A stretch of 64,000 nt of DNA, from the NCBI RefSeq assembly GCF_932294415.1, contig NC_065541.1, positions 52,740,290 to 52,804,289 of the forward strand. Direction: 5' to 3'. The translations under genes were made by a program, and so were the position numbers. Position 1 is the stretch's first letter. Every line of letters begins with the position of its first letter. The stretch is from Quercus robur. Taxonomy: Eukaryota > Streptophyta > Magnoliopsida > Fagales > Fagaceae. Below the pieces are notes generated by a model. It ran no database searches and was not told where the DNA came from. It worked only from the letters and a program-made list of their open reading frames with translations. Below, one piece after another: positions 46,128 through 57,154 of this stretch.

Positions 46128-46246
46128 GGACCTTAATAGCTCAATTGGCACATCCGCACATGTTGGTGTTTCTAAGGAAAACATCTAGAATTCAAATTCT
46201 TTCGCACTCAACTATAGAATTATACCCAAAAAAAAAAAAAAAAAAA
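46128..46246 (+). mobile_element. tRNA-like SINE candidate with poly(A) tail
   Basis: TAATAGCTCAATTGGCA fits a pol III A box and GAATTCAAATTC a worn B box, about 45 bases apart, followed by a run of 18 A residues at 46229-46246. No clear TSD. Confidence 0.45.
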
Positions 46247-46559
46247 TTAACTATTCTTAATATATGGTATCCATATGATTAATACTCTTTTATTAATCTC
46301 AGTCCTTTCTTTGTGAATATAAACAAAATCTATTGCTAATTCATGTAATGTTTGAGAAATATATATACCAAAATCAAAATCGCACATTTTAAGTTTGGGT
46401 AAATTGTTGTTTTTATTTACTTTAAAAAAAAATTTAATCCTTAGACTTTAATATTGTCAAGTTAATCCTTTCTTCCATTACAGTCTATACAGTTCTTGTT
46501 AGGTACCGTAAACCAATTTTGTATCACATATGTGAATAGCGACAAATTTTATGAACAAA
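46247..46559. other. Intergenic AT-rich DNA
   Basis: No gene seen. Confidence 0.5.
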
Positions 46560-46832
46560 GGTAACCGTGAGGACCTTTGGAAATTGAGCCCCAAGCTATG
46601 GAGGTCGGGGTTTGATTTGCTTGGGATGTTGGTATAAGGGAAGTGATCCTTGAATGTGATTCCAAGATCATGTCTGATGCTCTCTCAGTTTATGCACATC
46701 ACCTATGATTATCTCAAATATCTTAGTTGGGTATATCATCAACTCCAGGATTTTAGAGTAGCTCAAGTATTCCATGTGAGGTGTCAAGGTAATAAGCTAG
46801 CACATATTTTGGCTAAATATGCTAAAGATATA

Positions 46833-47429
46833 GTCAATAGTAGGGGTGTCCACGGGTCGGGCCGGGTCGGGTTTGTGCCCAACCCGGAACCGACCCGATT
46901 TAGTCGGGTGGATTAAAATTTGACCCGAAACCGACCCGGACGACTAGCCGGATTTTTCGGTTTGGGTCTTGTCGGTTTCGGGTTTCATCGCCGAAGCCGA
47001 AATCTGGCCAATCCGGCGAGATCTGGCCGAAATCTGGCCAGATTCGACGAGATCTGGCCTAGATTTCGTCGGATAACGTCGAGATCTCGCCGTCTTTGAT
47101 CTCGTATGCTGAATATTTCGCCGGAAACGTTAAAGGTTTGGAGATTTGGTCTGGGTTGCTTAATATTTCGCCGGAAACGTTTAAAGGTATCGGAGATTGG
47201 TTTGGGTTGCGTAATATTTCGCCGGAAACGTTAAAGGTATCGGTTCGGGTCGAGTTTCACGGGTTTTGAAATGCAAAACCGCCAACCGACCTGCCGGGGG
47301 TCGGGTTTGACAGTTCGAAACCCGCGTCCGACCGCCGGAGTCGTCGGATCGGGTGGTGGTGGGTCGGAATCGGGCGGGTTGGCCGGGTTGAGCGGGTCAC
47401 CGGGTCTGTTGGACACCCCTAGTCAATAG
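46833..47429. mobile_element. GC-rich non-autonomous hAT element with perfect 8-bp TSD
   Basis: Element 46841-47421 (581 bp). TIRs are TAGGGGTGTCCA and TGGACACCCCTA, a perfect 12-bp inverted match. TSD GTCAATAG is exact at 46833-46840 and 47422-47429. The interior is far richer in G+C than its surroundings, with GGGTCGGGTCGGGT blocks near both ends in inverted orientation and a 51-bp tandem array at 47110-47252. No transposase ORF; the ORF at 47231-47416 is repeat sequence. Confidence 0.9.
47110..47252. repeat. 51-bp minisatellite inside the hAT element
   Basis: Nearly three copies starting at about 47111, 47162 and 47213, each with AATATTTCGCCGGAAACGTT and a GGAGAT-TGGT-TGGGTTG tail. Confidence 0.88.
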
Positions 47430-47649
47430 TGATAATTTTGTAACTTGGATAGAAGAAAATCCATCGTTGATTGAGTCGGCTATTACTCATGATGATAAAG
47501 TTACAAGTTTCCTATATATATATATATATATATAAAATAAATAAATAAATAAAAGGGTAGCTGTGAGGACCAAAACAAGAGTTACGTTGTGGTTTTCTCA
47601 AGTATGTTATTCCATGTAGAAATTTATCTTCATTTTATATGTACACACC

Positions 47650-47825
47650 TTTTTTTTTTTTTCTTTTTTATATATACAAGATAGAAATCATACTTTAGTC
47701 TAATCTAAATGTATATATGTGTGAAACTCTCTCTTAAAAACTTGAACCCCGATCCTTGCCCCCCACACCTCACGCCCCATAAGCACTTATACTTATGAAA
47801 TGACTATCACGCCAAGGGTGCGCAA
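47650..47825 (-). mobile_element. tRNA-derived SINE
   Basis: Minus-strand 5' end CCCTTGGCGTGATAGTCA fits an A box, and GATCGGGGTTCAAG, about 55 bases on, fits a B box. The body continues 'GAAGAGAGAGTTTCACACATA'-like sequence and ends in an A-rich tail (plus-strand poly(T) at 47651-47671). TSDs are not resolved. Confidence 0.5.
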
Positions 47826-47828
47826 GTC

Positions 47829-48616
47829 AAGGGCGGACCTATGATTTCAAGCTAAGGGGGCCGAAGTATAAGAAAAAAAATCCAAATAGATATCCATATA
47901 GTACTAACAAACTATATATAAACCAAGATCAATACACAAAATCGTTGTTTCTTAATACATTAGATGCAATCATTTACCAACAAAGACAAAAAACACAAAA
48001 TAATATTGTTTCTTAAGAGTATCAACTGTTGCAAAAAAAGCAAAAGAAAAAAATTATTTTCACAAACCAAAACTTACTTTTGCTACATAGCATTTGAAAT
48101 GTCTCATACAATAGTGTTTTTGGTATTTGGTGTTTTAAATACTGTATATTTACCATTTAGAACATCTAATGCTAATACTCTAATATTGGGCTGACCGAGA
48201 TTTTTTGTTTTAAAATTTTGTTTTTGTTAAGTTTTCTAGTTAGGCGGTTGCTAGTTGGGCAAGACTAATTAAAAGGGAAAGAGTCTAAGGGGGTGTTTGG
48301 TTTGTGTTTTCAAACATCAATTTTCAGTTTTTAAACAATATTACACGTATTTCTACATACTTTTTCACCCACACGTATTTCCACAAATGCTTTCAAACAA
48401 CAATTTTCAGTTTTTAAACACATGTACCAAACGGATCCTAAGTTTTTGGAAGAGTAAGGCATAACTCTAAAAATAAATAAATAAATATATATATATATAT
48501 AACTATTAAAAAGATTTTTTTTTCTTTCTTTGGGTTAGGGGGCCCAAATTTTCGTTTGCTTTTTTTTTTCTAGGGCTAGGGGGGCCCACCTGGGCCCCCC
48601 TTGTAGGTCTGTCCCT
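47829..48616. mobile_element. Non-autonomous DNA element with AGGGCGGACC ends
   Basis: Left end AAGGGCGGACCTATG and right end CTTGTAGGTCTGTCCCT are inverted repeats with few mismatches. The next inner blocks, AGGGGGCC and GGGGGGCCCACC/GGGCCCCCC, also mirror each other. Flanks GGTGCGCAAGT and GGTGCGAGTGC are partly duplicated. A smaller MITE (48289-48438) sits inside. The 47964-48194 ORF has no known motif. Ends resemble the GTGGCGGAGCC-type ends at 16447. Confidence 0.6.
48286..48441. mobile_element. 150-bp Harbinger-like MITE with TAA TSD
   Basis: Element 48289-48438 with ends GGGGGTGTTTGGT and ACCAAACGGATCC, flanked by TAA at 48286-48288 and 48439-48441. 'CAATTTTCAGTTTTTAAACA' occurs near both ends as a direct internal repeat. 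Confidence 0.7.
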
Positions 48617-48644
48617 GGTGCGAGTGCGCAGTGGTTATACACAC

Positions 48645-48856
48645 TTATGGTCTATTTGGATATCGCTTATTATTGAAAACTGAAAACACTGTAGAAAAAT
48701 AATTTTTAAATGTGTGAATAGTGCCGTGAGACCCAATTTTAACTTAACATTTGGTTTTTCTGTATTTGCAGGTCCTGTGACCAGTGCACAGGACCCACAA
48801 AAAAAAACGCCTGACGCTCCAACTTTCATTTTTCTTGCAATCCAAACTTAGCCTTA
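48645..48856. mobile_element. 206-bp Harbinger-like MITE with TTA TSD
   Basis: Element 48648-48853 from TGGTCTATTTGGAT to ATCCAAACTTAGCC, flanked by TTA at 48645-48647 and 48854-48856. Confidence 0.68.
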
Positions 48857-49698
48857 AATTCCTATCATGTGATTCTTCATAAGTATAATAAAATTATTTT
48901 TATAAAACTTCGTGTTAGGTAAAACTATATCGCTTAAGTTTCAAGGTTTAAAATACTAGTCCAACCAAAATTTTGTTGTTGAAAGTTTAAAAAAAAATAC
49001 CTAATTGACTTTTGTTATTTTAATTTTCTATCATAATTTTTTATTAGGTTACATCATGCTTGGATAACATTCTTGCATTCACGACTAGAATGTTGCACAT
49101 CATACCACATAATTTCTCCATGCGACTAGGGAATTTTATATATATATTATTTTATTTTATTTTGTTTTTCAACTTTTATATTAATTTTTTATTTAGTTTT
49201 CAATACTATATTGTAATGTTAAATAGTAAATATAATATTGTGTAATACATTTTTTTTTTCGTGTTATTATTATTTTTTTTTGTGAGATATTATTGTATTT
49301 TTTTAAGTGATCTATTTTTAAAAACATTTTATTGGGAGAATGATAAAATAATAAATGTTGTTAACAACTTTTTATATTTCTTATGAAAGTAATGTCAAAA
49401 CTTTCCTATTATGGTTTATTAACAACTGCTTTAAGGCATCCGTTAACATGACTTTTTTTTTAAACTCTTGGACCAAATAAACACTATCACCCACAATCGA
49501 CGTGTAATCTTGCCATAATAATGCATTTTTAGATAACTAGGTAAGCATGCACAACAATTCCACTCAATTCTCCCAAATTGTTCGACTCGCCCCGACATTG
49601 CATGGATATGAAATTGATTTTCAAACAAATTGAGCAGGTTTAACTATTAAAGCAGTGGTTGAGTTCTTTTAAAACCACCAAAGACCCAATCCAACCTG

Positions 49699-49735
<37 letters not shown>

Positions 49736-50026
49736 CATGAAATGGTGTACTCATAATTTTTGAAAAAAAAAAATGTTAGAATGTACACATAACTTAAAAC
49801 ATGCGTCCTTTAATCTATGGGAAAGTGGGTCACTTCCTATGATTTTATTTCAGCGAATTATACAATTTAGAGTAAATACAACTTCTTAAATTTACTTGTA
49901 AATTGTAAAATAAAATTGAAAGTTTAGTATAAAACACATAACTAAAACTAACCCATTCAATCCGTCAAGTTAAAACTGCCAAAATTTTCAATTATTTAAA
50001 CATTTTTAGAGGTTGGTAGAGGCGAA
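48857..50026. other. Intergenic AT-rich DNA
   Basis: No gene seen; (TA)n at 49701-49731. Confidence 0.5.
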
Positions 50027-50031
50027 GGTTT

Positions 50032-50513
50032 TGTTGTGCAGATAGCACCTCAAGACTTAAATCAATAGCAGTAAATAAGCGAAAATTAAATAACAAACAC
50101 ACACAAAGAACACAAGAATTTTCGTGGTTTGGCAAACTGCCTAACCTCCACGGTGACGACAGAGAAATTTCACTATAAAAATAGGGAGATACAATAGTGC
50201 ACAAAAACACTCTCAAGAAACCCAAATCCTAATACACCCTAACTCTCTCTCACCCACAAGACAAGAAAACACTATTCTTCTTCTTATGCGGTTGCTGCTA
50301 GGTTTTTAGGTATTGTCCATTATAATTGCCGCACACTAGCACTTATATATTGCTATGCTTAAGTCGGCAATATAGGATTCCTTGTATCAATTGTATTCGG
50401 TCAATTGTGACCGACTTAGACTTACAGTTTCCTATTACAAGTTGTATTTGGTTTACTTGTAATTGACTTGGATTTGTGGCAATTCAAGCCACACGCATGG
50501 GCCCACTTCAACA
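50032..50513 (-). repeat. 3' LTR of the minus-strand copia element
   Basis: Plus-strand reading TGTTGTGCAG to CACTTCAACA, so TG...CA ends are intact on both strands. Confidence 0.93.
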
Positions 50514-50530
50514 AATCTCCACCTTAGCTT
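50514..50530 (-). promoter_or_regulatory. Polypurine tract
   Basis: Minus strand AAGGTGGAGATT directly before the 3' LTR. Confidence 0.75.
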
Positions 50531-50589
50531 GAATTGATCAGGCTACACGAGCAAACTCCTCCATTACCTCCACCTTAGCCCTTAAGGGC

Positions 50590-53342
50590 TCACAAACTGA
50601 AAACACCAATCAAGTCCAAGCAGTGCTTGAACTTGTCTATTGGAATTGGCTTTGTTAACATATCAAAGGCATTCTCACTAGTAAGAATCTTTGACAAAGA
50701 AATATCACCAGACGAAACCCATTCTCTGATCTTGTGATACCGCACAACAATATGCTTTGTTCTTGCACCATATACCTGATTCTTCGCCAAATGAATTGCA
50801 CTATGACTATCACAATGTAGCACCATGCTATCTTGCTTGAAACCAAGCTCACTAACCAGTCCACTAAGCCAAACGGCTTCTTTTCCTACCTCTATCATCG
50901 CCATATATTTTGCTTCTATAGTGGATAAAGTAACTACATCTTGTAGTGTAGACTTCCAGCAAATTGGGCCACCAACAAACATAAACACATAGCCTGTCAT
51001 GGACTTTCTAGAATCAAGGTCCCCTGCATAGTCGGAATCCACATAACCCACAACTTCTGTACTAGCTCTCTAATCAAATAGGATACCGAAATCACGAGTG
51101 CCTGTAAGATATTTAAAGATCCACTTTACTGCATTCCAATGCTCTTTGCTTGGATCTGCCATATATCTACTGACCACATTGACTGCATGAGAAATATCAA
51201 GCCTAGTGCACACCATCAATACATGAGACACCCAACTGCATTCACATATGGCATTTTAGACATATACTTTGACTCCACATCTGAATTTGGACACAATTGT
51301 GAGGATAATTTGAAATGGGCAGAAAGCAGTGTACTGACAGGTTTTGCATCAAGCATACTAAACCTCCCTAACACCTTCTTAAGATATCCCTTCTGAGATA
51401 ACTATAATTTACCAGCCCCTTTATCTCAGTGAATTTCTATCCCAAGGATCTTCTTGGCAGCTCCAAAATCCTTCATGTCAAATTCACTACTCAACAAAGA
51501 CTTCAACTTTACAATTTCTTGCTTACTCTTTGCAGCTACTAACATATCATCAACATATAAAGCAAGAAATATATATGAGCCATCAGCAAGTACCCTAAAA
51601 TAAACACAACAGTCATACTCACAGCGCATGTACCCATGTGTGACCATGAATGAATCAAACTGTTTGTACCATTGCCTGGGAGATTGCTTCAAGCCATATA
51701 ATGATCTCTTCAACAGACAAATAGAATCTTCCTTGCTAGGTTCTTTGAAGCCTTCGGGTTGTTGCATGTAAATCTCTTCTTCTAAATCTCCATGGAGGAA
51801 TGCGATCTTCACATCTAGCTACTCTAACTCCATGTCATGCATTGTCACAAATCTTAGGATTACTCGAACTGAGGTGTGCTTCACAACTGGTGAAAAAATC
51901 TCATTATAATCAATTCCTTCTTTTTGTGAGTAACTCTTAGCAACTAACCGTGTCTTAAATTTTTCACCTTCCTTTTCTGACAATGCTTCTTTCTTGCGGA
52001 ATATCCACTTGCAACCAATAGCCTTCTTTCCCCTGGGCAATTTCACTAATTCCCAAGTCTTATTCTTCTGTAGTGACTCCATCTCTTCTAACATTGCTAC
52101 AAGCCATTTATCATTGTCTTTCCTATTTATAGCCTCCTTGAAAGAGAATGGATCTCCACCACTAGTTATGAGAGCAAAACTAACCATGTCTTTAAAGCCA
52201 TATCTCTGTGGTGCTTTGTGAACCCGCTTCTCTCTACCTTTAGCAATTGAATAAGACCCTTCTTATTGCTGCTATGGATCAATCTCAGCATCACCCTTAT
52301 CATTGGGTGAACTATTCTCATCAAATTCCACCTCAATAGTTAATTTCTCCTGTGGACTATCATCACATGTTTCTGCTTCATTCTCTTTCAACATAAAGGT
52401 TTTATCAAATATGACATCTTTGCTGATCAACGTTTTCTTTGAGATTGGATCCCAAAACCTGTAGCCTTTAACACCTTTTTCAAAACCAAGAAATGCACAT
52501 TTTCTTGACTTCGAATCCAATTTAGAATGCTCTCCACTCTGCACATGCACATAAGCTGGACAACCAAAGATTTTTAGACTCGAATAATCAACTGGTCTAC
52601 CTGACCAAACATCTTTTGGAATCTTAAAATCTATTGCTGATGATGGAGATCTATTAATAATGAAGCTTGCTGTGTTAACTGTCTCTACTCAGAACACCTT
52701 AGGCAATCCTGCATTCAATCTCATGTATTTGGCTATTTTTGCTAAGGTTCTGTTCATTCTCTCTACAACCCCATTCTGCTGTGGAGTTCCTATAACTATG
52801 AAGTGACGAGTAATGCCTTCTAATTCACAAAATCTTATGAATTCTTTATCTCTATTCTCTTGTCCATTATCTGTTCTAAGATATTTTATTTTCCTACCAG
52901 TCTGATTCTCAACCTGTACTTTCCACTTTTTAAATATGCCAAACACATCAAACTTATACTTCATAAAATAAATCCATACCTTTCTAGAGAAGTCATCAAT
53001 GAAACTAACGAAATATTGAGCATCGTTATGAGAAGAAACTATTACTGGACCCCAAACATCTGAATGAATGTAGTCAAGAACACCCTTACTTGTATGAGAG
53101 CCTGTCTTGAAATTGACTCTATGCTGCTTCCCATATACACAATACTTGCAGAAGTCTAGCTTGCATGTCTTCACCTCTTTCAATAAATTTCTTCTGTGCA
53201 ACTCTAACATACCACGTTCACCAATATGGCCAAGTCGCATATGCCATAATTTTGTGTCGTCAATGCTGGACTCCATCGAAGTGGTGACTGCAACTCTTCC
53301 TACAACTGTGTTCCCAATCAATCTGTAAAGTGCACTTACTTT
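50590..53342 (-). pseudogene. copia pol: integrase, reverse transcriptase, RNase H, broken frame
   Basis: Integrase (53321-52689): zinc-binding H..H…C..C (HMRLGH, CKYC), then the D-D-E core with DVWGP, FIDDFSRK, TDNGQEN and GTPQQNGVVERMNR. A stop-separated C-terminal piece follows (52550-52272). RT (52187-51426) has W.LV.LP.GKKAIGCKW, FLHGDLEEEIYM and the active-site YVDD. RNase H (51051-50590) begins GYVDSDYAGDLDSRKS and keeps ST.EAKYMA and HCDS.SAIHLAKN. Breaks lie near 53343, 52690, 52190, 51815 and 51060-51420. The catalytic signature residues are present but are spread over separate frames, so no working polyprotein is expected. Confidence 0.92.
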
Positions 53343-54551
53343 CTATCCCTTCATCACCATCAAAGCACCTTTGGTAATCTTCATGATTCCACCCTTTGAT
53401 GAGTATGAATAGCCCAAATCATCCAATACTCCTAAAGAAATTAAATTCTTTCTAAGGTCTGGAACATGTCTGACATTACTAAGAACTCTCATAACTCTAT
53501 CAAACATCTTGATCTTCACGGTACCAATCCCAATAACTGGGCATGTAGCATCATTACCCATTTGGACCATACCACCGTTGCAAAGCTTATATGTGTCAAA
53601 CCAATCTTTTTTTGGAGTCATATGATATGAGCATGCTGAATCTAAAACCCAAGATTCCAATAGAACATTATTACCTGATGAAACTAAAAGTAAATATGCA
53701 ACAACTTCACTGTCATCTAATGTTTCTTCAGCAATACTAGCTGATTCTAGGGGTTTTTTACCATTTTTCTTATCCTTTAAATGCTCTTTCAACTCTTTAC
53801 ATTGATTCTTACAGTGCCCTTTCTTGTGACAATAAAAGCACTCTACATCTTTCTTTGCACGTGATTTAGACTGTGATTTGTTCTTGTTGGAGCTCCGTCC
53901 TCTTGATTTACTTCTACCCCTATTACTTGACTCATATTTTACAATAAGTCCATTAGCTTGAGAACCATCACCATCTTTCTTCATCTTCATATGTGACAAG
54001 AGAGCACCAGTCACCTCCTCAAGTACTATAGTCTCTTTCCCGTACATCAATGAAGTCATTAGATAATCAAAAGAAGTAGGAAGCAATGCTAATAAGAGTA
54101 ACGCTTTATCTTTGTCCTCATAATTCACCCCAAGAATTGACAATTGGGTGTTCAACATGTTAAATGTGTTGAGATGCTCCAACAGATTAGAACCCTTCTT
54201 CATATGCAAACTATACAGTTGCTTCTTCACGTACAACTTGTTCGTCAGACTCTTTCTCATATAAAGACCTTCTAGTTTTTCCCAAACCTCATTTGCGGTC
54301 TTTGCTTTTAGGATGTTGTGAATGACCTCATCACCTAGGTTAAGACGAATAGTGCTAGCTGCTTTCTCATCCATCTCTACCCATTCTACATCCTTCATTG
54401 TTTCCGGTTTTTTCTCCTTCCCAAGCAAGGCCTTATGAACTCCTTGTTGAATTAGGAGATCCTTCATCCGCCTTTGCCAAAGTGAAAAATTTCCCTTACC
54501 ACAAAACTTCTCTACATCATACTTTGTGCTTGACATCTTTACTATATTCAA
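53343..54551 (-). CDS. copia gag and protease (402 residues), truncated polyprotein
   Basis: N-terminal UBN2/Retrotran_gag region (NFSLWQRRMKDLL, then YSLHMKKGSNLLEHLNTF) is followed by a basic Arg/Ser/Lys-rich stretch (about 210-235), a zinc knuckle CFYCHKKGHCKNQC (about 238-251) that binds the genomic RNA, and the protease with the LDSAC active-site box (about 300-308). The frame stops at 53343, just before the integrase, where copia elements normally read on into pol. This is the longest intact retroelement frame in the window. Expression would come from the 5' LTR at 54585-55064. Confidence 0.9.
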   Translation of the reverse strand: MNIVKMSSTKYDVEKFCGKGNFSLWQRRMKDLLIQQGVHKALLGKEKKPETMKDVEWVEMDEKAASTIRLNLGDEVIHNILKAKTANEVWEKLEGLYMRKSLTNKLYVKKQLYSLHMKKGSNLLEHLNTFNMLNTQLSILGVNYEDKDKALLLLALLPTSFDYLMTSLMYGKETIVLEEVTGALLSHMKMKKDGDGSQANGLIVKYESSNRGRSKSRGRSSNKNKSQSKSRAKKDVECFYCHKKGHCKNQCKELKEHLKDKKNGKKPLESASIAEETLDDSEVVAYLLLVSSGNNVLLESWVLDSACSYHMTPKKDWFDTYKLCNGGMVQMGNDATCPVIGIGTVKIKMFDRVMRVLSNVRHVPDLRKNLISLGVLDDLGYSYSSKGGIMKITKGALMVMKG

Positions 54552-54570
54552 AGGATTGAATCCTAACCTG

Positions 54571-54582
54571 ACTCTGATACCA
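54571..54582 (-). promoter_or_regulatory. Primer-binding site (initiator-Met tRNA)
   Basis: Minus strand TGGTATCAGAGT, two bases inside the 5' LTR; the last base departs from the usual C. Confidence 0.88.
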
Positions 54583-54584
54583 TT

Positions 54585-55064
54585 TATTGTGCAGATAGCA
54601 CCTCAGGACTCAAATCAATAACAGTAAATAAACAGAAATTAAATAACAAGCACACACAAAGAACACAAGAATTTACATGGTTTAGCAAATTGCCTACCTC
54701 CACGACGATGACGGATAAATTTCACTATAAAAATAGGAAAATACAATAGTGTACAAGAACACTCCCAAGAAACTCAAATCCCAATGCAGCCTAGCTCTCT
54801 CTCACCCACAAGACAGGAAAACATTATTCTTCTTCTTATGCGACTGTTGCTAGGTTTTTAGGAATTGTCCATTATAATTGCTGCACACTAGCACTTATAT
54901 ATTGCTATGCTTAAGTGGCAATATAAGATTCCTTGTATCAATTGTATTTGGTCAATTGTGACCAACTTAGACTTATGGTTTCCTATTACAAGTTGTATTT
55001 GGTTTACTTGTAATTGACTTGAGCTTGTGGCAATTCAAGCCACACACATGGGCCCACTTCAATA
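54585..55064 (-). repeat. 5' LTR of the minus-strand copia element
   Basis: Aligns with 50032-50513. The terminal dinucleotides have changed at both ends (TATTGTGC... and ...TTCAATA on the plus strand), so the canonical TG...CA is lost. Confidence 0.92.
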
Positions 55065-55069
55065 GGTTT

Positions 55070-55780
55070 GTTTTCATATACGTGGAAAAAAAAATTATAC
55101 AGAGTAGACTTGACTTGTCAAAAATTCAATAAAAGTCCACATTGTTTTGCAATCCATTTTAGTTCGATCCACTCTGAATTCAAATTTGGTTTGATCCACT
55201 CTGACTGGATCGAATATGAATATGCTCGACATAACTCGTTTGTCAGGTTAATATTGTGTGAAGAAACTATAAAATAAAATTGAAAAACAAAAAAAAACCC
55301 CACCAAATTTATGGTCATCCTAGTAAAGTATTATAAACAAAAAAAATCAAGCACAATTCTGACTAATTTTCCTTCATTTATTTTATCATTATTATATTTA
55401 AAAAATCTTCATATTCTTGTAAGCAAGTCATGCTTTTTCTTTAGGTTGGAACAATTCCTTCCTACAGCGCATATTGACCATATTGTTTGGCTTTTCGACC
55501 AAGAAAAAGGCTAAAATAGGGAGAGAGAATAAAAAAGTCTGGCAATTGTTTAGGGATCCTTCGTCTTTCACAGCACAAAAACAGCCCGTTAACCGATAAT
55601 CATACCACGGCCCACCTCCAAGTCTCCAACTGTTTCGTCCAATAGACAGCATCGCCAATTAACGGAATACACGTAATACTATGACGACGCCGTCTTAGAC
55701 ATTTCCTCAAACACTTTGTCTTCAACGGCACGGTTCAGTTACACATAAAAGTACCTTAAAGCCCACGACCCCAAAGTATT
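55070..55780. other. Upstream region of DGD2
   Basis: Contains GAATATGC (55218-55225), which fits the phosphate-response P1BS consensus GNATATNC. No gene; ORFs here have no motif. Confidence 0.45.
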
Positions 55781-56179
55781 TTCCTTTCTTTCTGTGAGTT
55801 TTTCTATCACGTTTCCTTTTTCCGTAAAACTACGTAATTTTTCTTTCGTACACTTCTTCTTCTTCTCTCTCTCTCTCTCTCTCTCACTCTCTCTCTATAA
55901 CATATTTTTCCACAAAATTTCTCTTAAGTCTCTTCTCTTAGCTCCACATTTCTCTCTCGCTTAAGTTTGCTTTTTCCAACAATTAATTTTAAGGTACAAT
56001 TTTTATTTTTCTCTCTTTTTTTAATTCCAGTTTTTGCCTAATAACGCGAATCTCTAGTTCATCTGTTATAGCCATTAATTTAAGGTACAAATTTTGTTCT
56101 AGTTTGTTTGATCCTAAATTGCTTTACTTCGTGTTTCTTGTACGGCCAACAATATTTGAGCTTGTCTTTTCTTTGTGTG

Positions 56180-56210
<31 letters not shown>

Positions 56211-57154
56211 GTTTTTTTTGTTCCTGTTATAAGTTCTGTTACATGATTTTGCTATTATGTTATTTTATTATTTTTGAATATTTGGTAATTTTTGGGTGCT
56301 AGAGTTTGAGATAGGATGAAATTTGAGAAGAAGTTTGCTATGAGCTATGGCTCAAATGAAACTATAAGAATAGACTGAGAGAGGGAGATTTTGGGTTCAA
56401 AATATGCTGAGTGCACGTGTAACTTACCAGTCAAAAGAGGGAAAGTTTAAGTTTTTAGAGAATCAGAATAGTGGGTCAATCTATTAGGGAATATACTTAG
56501 TTTAAGCTAAATTGTTTACTTTTTTAGATTGAAAATTATTGTTCAATGGAAATTGAGATATTGTATTGCAAGTTGAGTGTGAAGCTTTATAGAAGAATAG
56601 ATAGTAATTATAGTTAAAGAGAGGAAAACCAGGGCCTTTTTTTGGTTCTCTGGAGTTCCAAGTTGGTTGGAATCTGATTCTTTGGATATTGATTTTAATA
56701 TTGTAATGATGTAACTGAAGATTTATATTTATATAAATCTTTCCCCTTAACCCGGGAAAATGCTAAGTGTGTACCTAGAAGGCTAGAACTCCCCCCTTCT
56801 TAAGAATTCCTTATCTTAAAATATTATTTCTCAATACTTATTTGATTGGAATACGTATGTGTGTATGTTTTTACTTAGCACAAGTTATGTTCAATTCTAT
56901 TTTCACAAAAAGAAGAAGAAGAAGAAGTTATGTTCAATTCTTTATCATGGCTGTTTTCTTTCATAATATGTTTTAGAATTTGTATGGCTGTTAGATATTT
57001 TGAATGATTGTTTGCTTTTATCCCTTAGTGCAGTTGAGATCGTCAATTTTGATCCTTGAAAGTTGTGCTTCCTTAATTTGTGTAAGTAGTTTGGTTCAAG
57101 TTGTAAGAGAGCATATGGAGTTGATAAGTATTTGCAATTGAACCTGATAACTGA
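55781..57154 (+). promoter_or_regulatory. Probable DGD2 5' leader with an intron
   Basis: A pyrimidine-rich (CT)n leader at 55860-55900 precedes a candidate donor AAG|GTACAA at about 55994. A possible acceptor TTAGTGCAG| lies at about 57034. A second P1BS-like GAATATAC is at 56489-56496 inside this intron. Splice choices are inferred from sequence only. Confidence 0.4.

Larger units (their letters stand above)
46560..47515 (+). pseudogene. LINE RNase H-like relic, interrupted by a hAT element
   Basis: The left part (about 46580-46840) reads …EVG..FAWDVGIREVILECDSKIMSDAL, then after a frame change FRVAQVFHVRCQGNKLAHILAKYAKDIVN. The right part (47430-47515) continues DNFVTWIEENPSLIES..THD. These are consecutive parts of one RVT_3-type RNase H, with the usual E.DS and N..AH.LA motifs. 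The hAT element at 46841-47421 separates them. Confidence 0.78.
50027..55069 (-). mobile_element. Complete Ty1/copia (Tnt1/Tork-like) element, mutated, TSD GGTTT
   Basis: Element 50032-55064 on the minus strand with exact 5-bp TSD GGTTT at 50027-50031 and 55065-55069. LTRs are 54585-55064 (5') and 50032-50513 (3'). Primer-binding site and polypurine tract are in place. The internal region carries gag, protease, integrase, RT and RNase H in copia order, but at least four stops or frameshifts break the polyprotein. The LTRs differ at roughly 5-8% of positions by eye, more than those of the 6211 element, so it is the older insertion of the two by that crude measure. The coding region is nonetheless the better preserved. 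Confidence 0.95.

Noticed and set aside
47231..47416. Pro/Asp-rich ORF
   Set aside because: Translation of GGGTCGGGT-type repeats in the hAT element.
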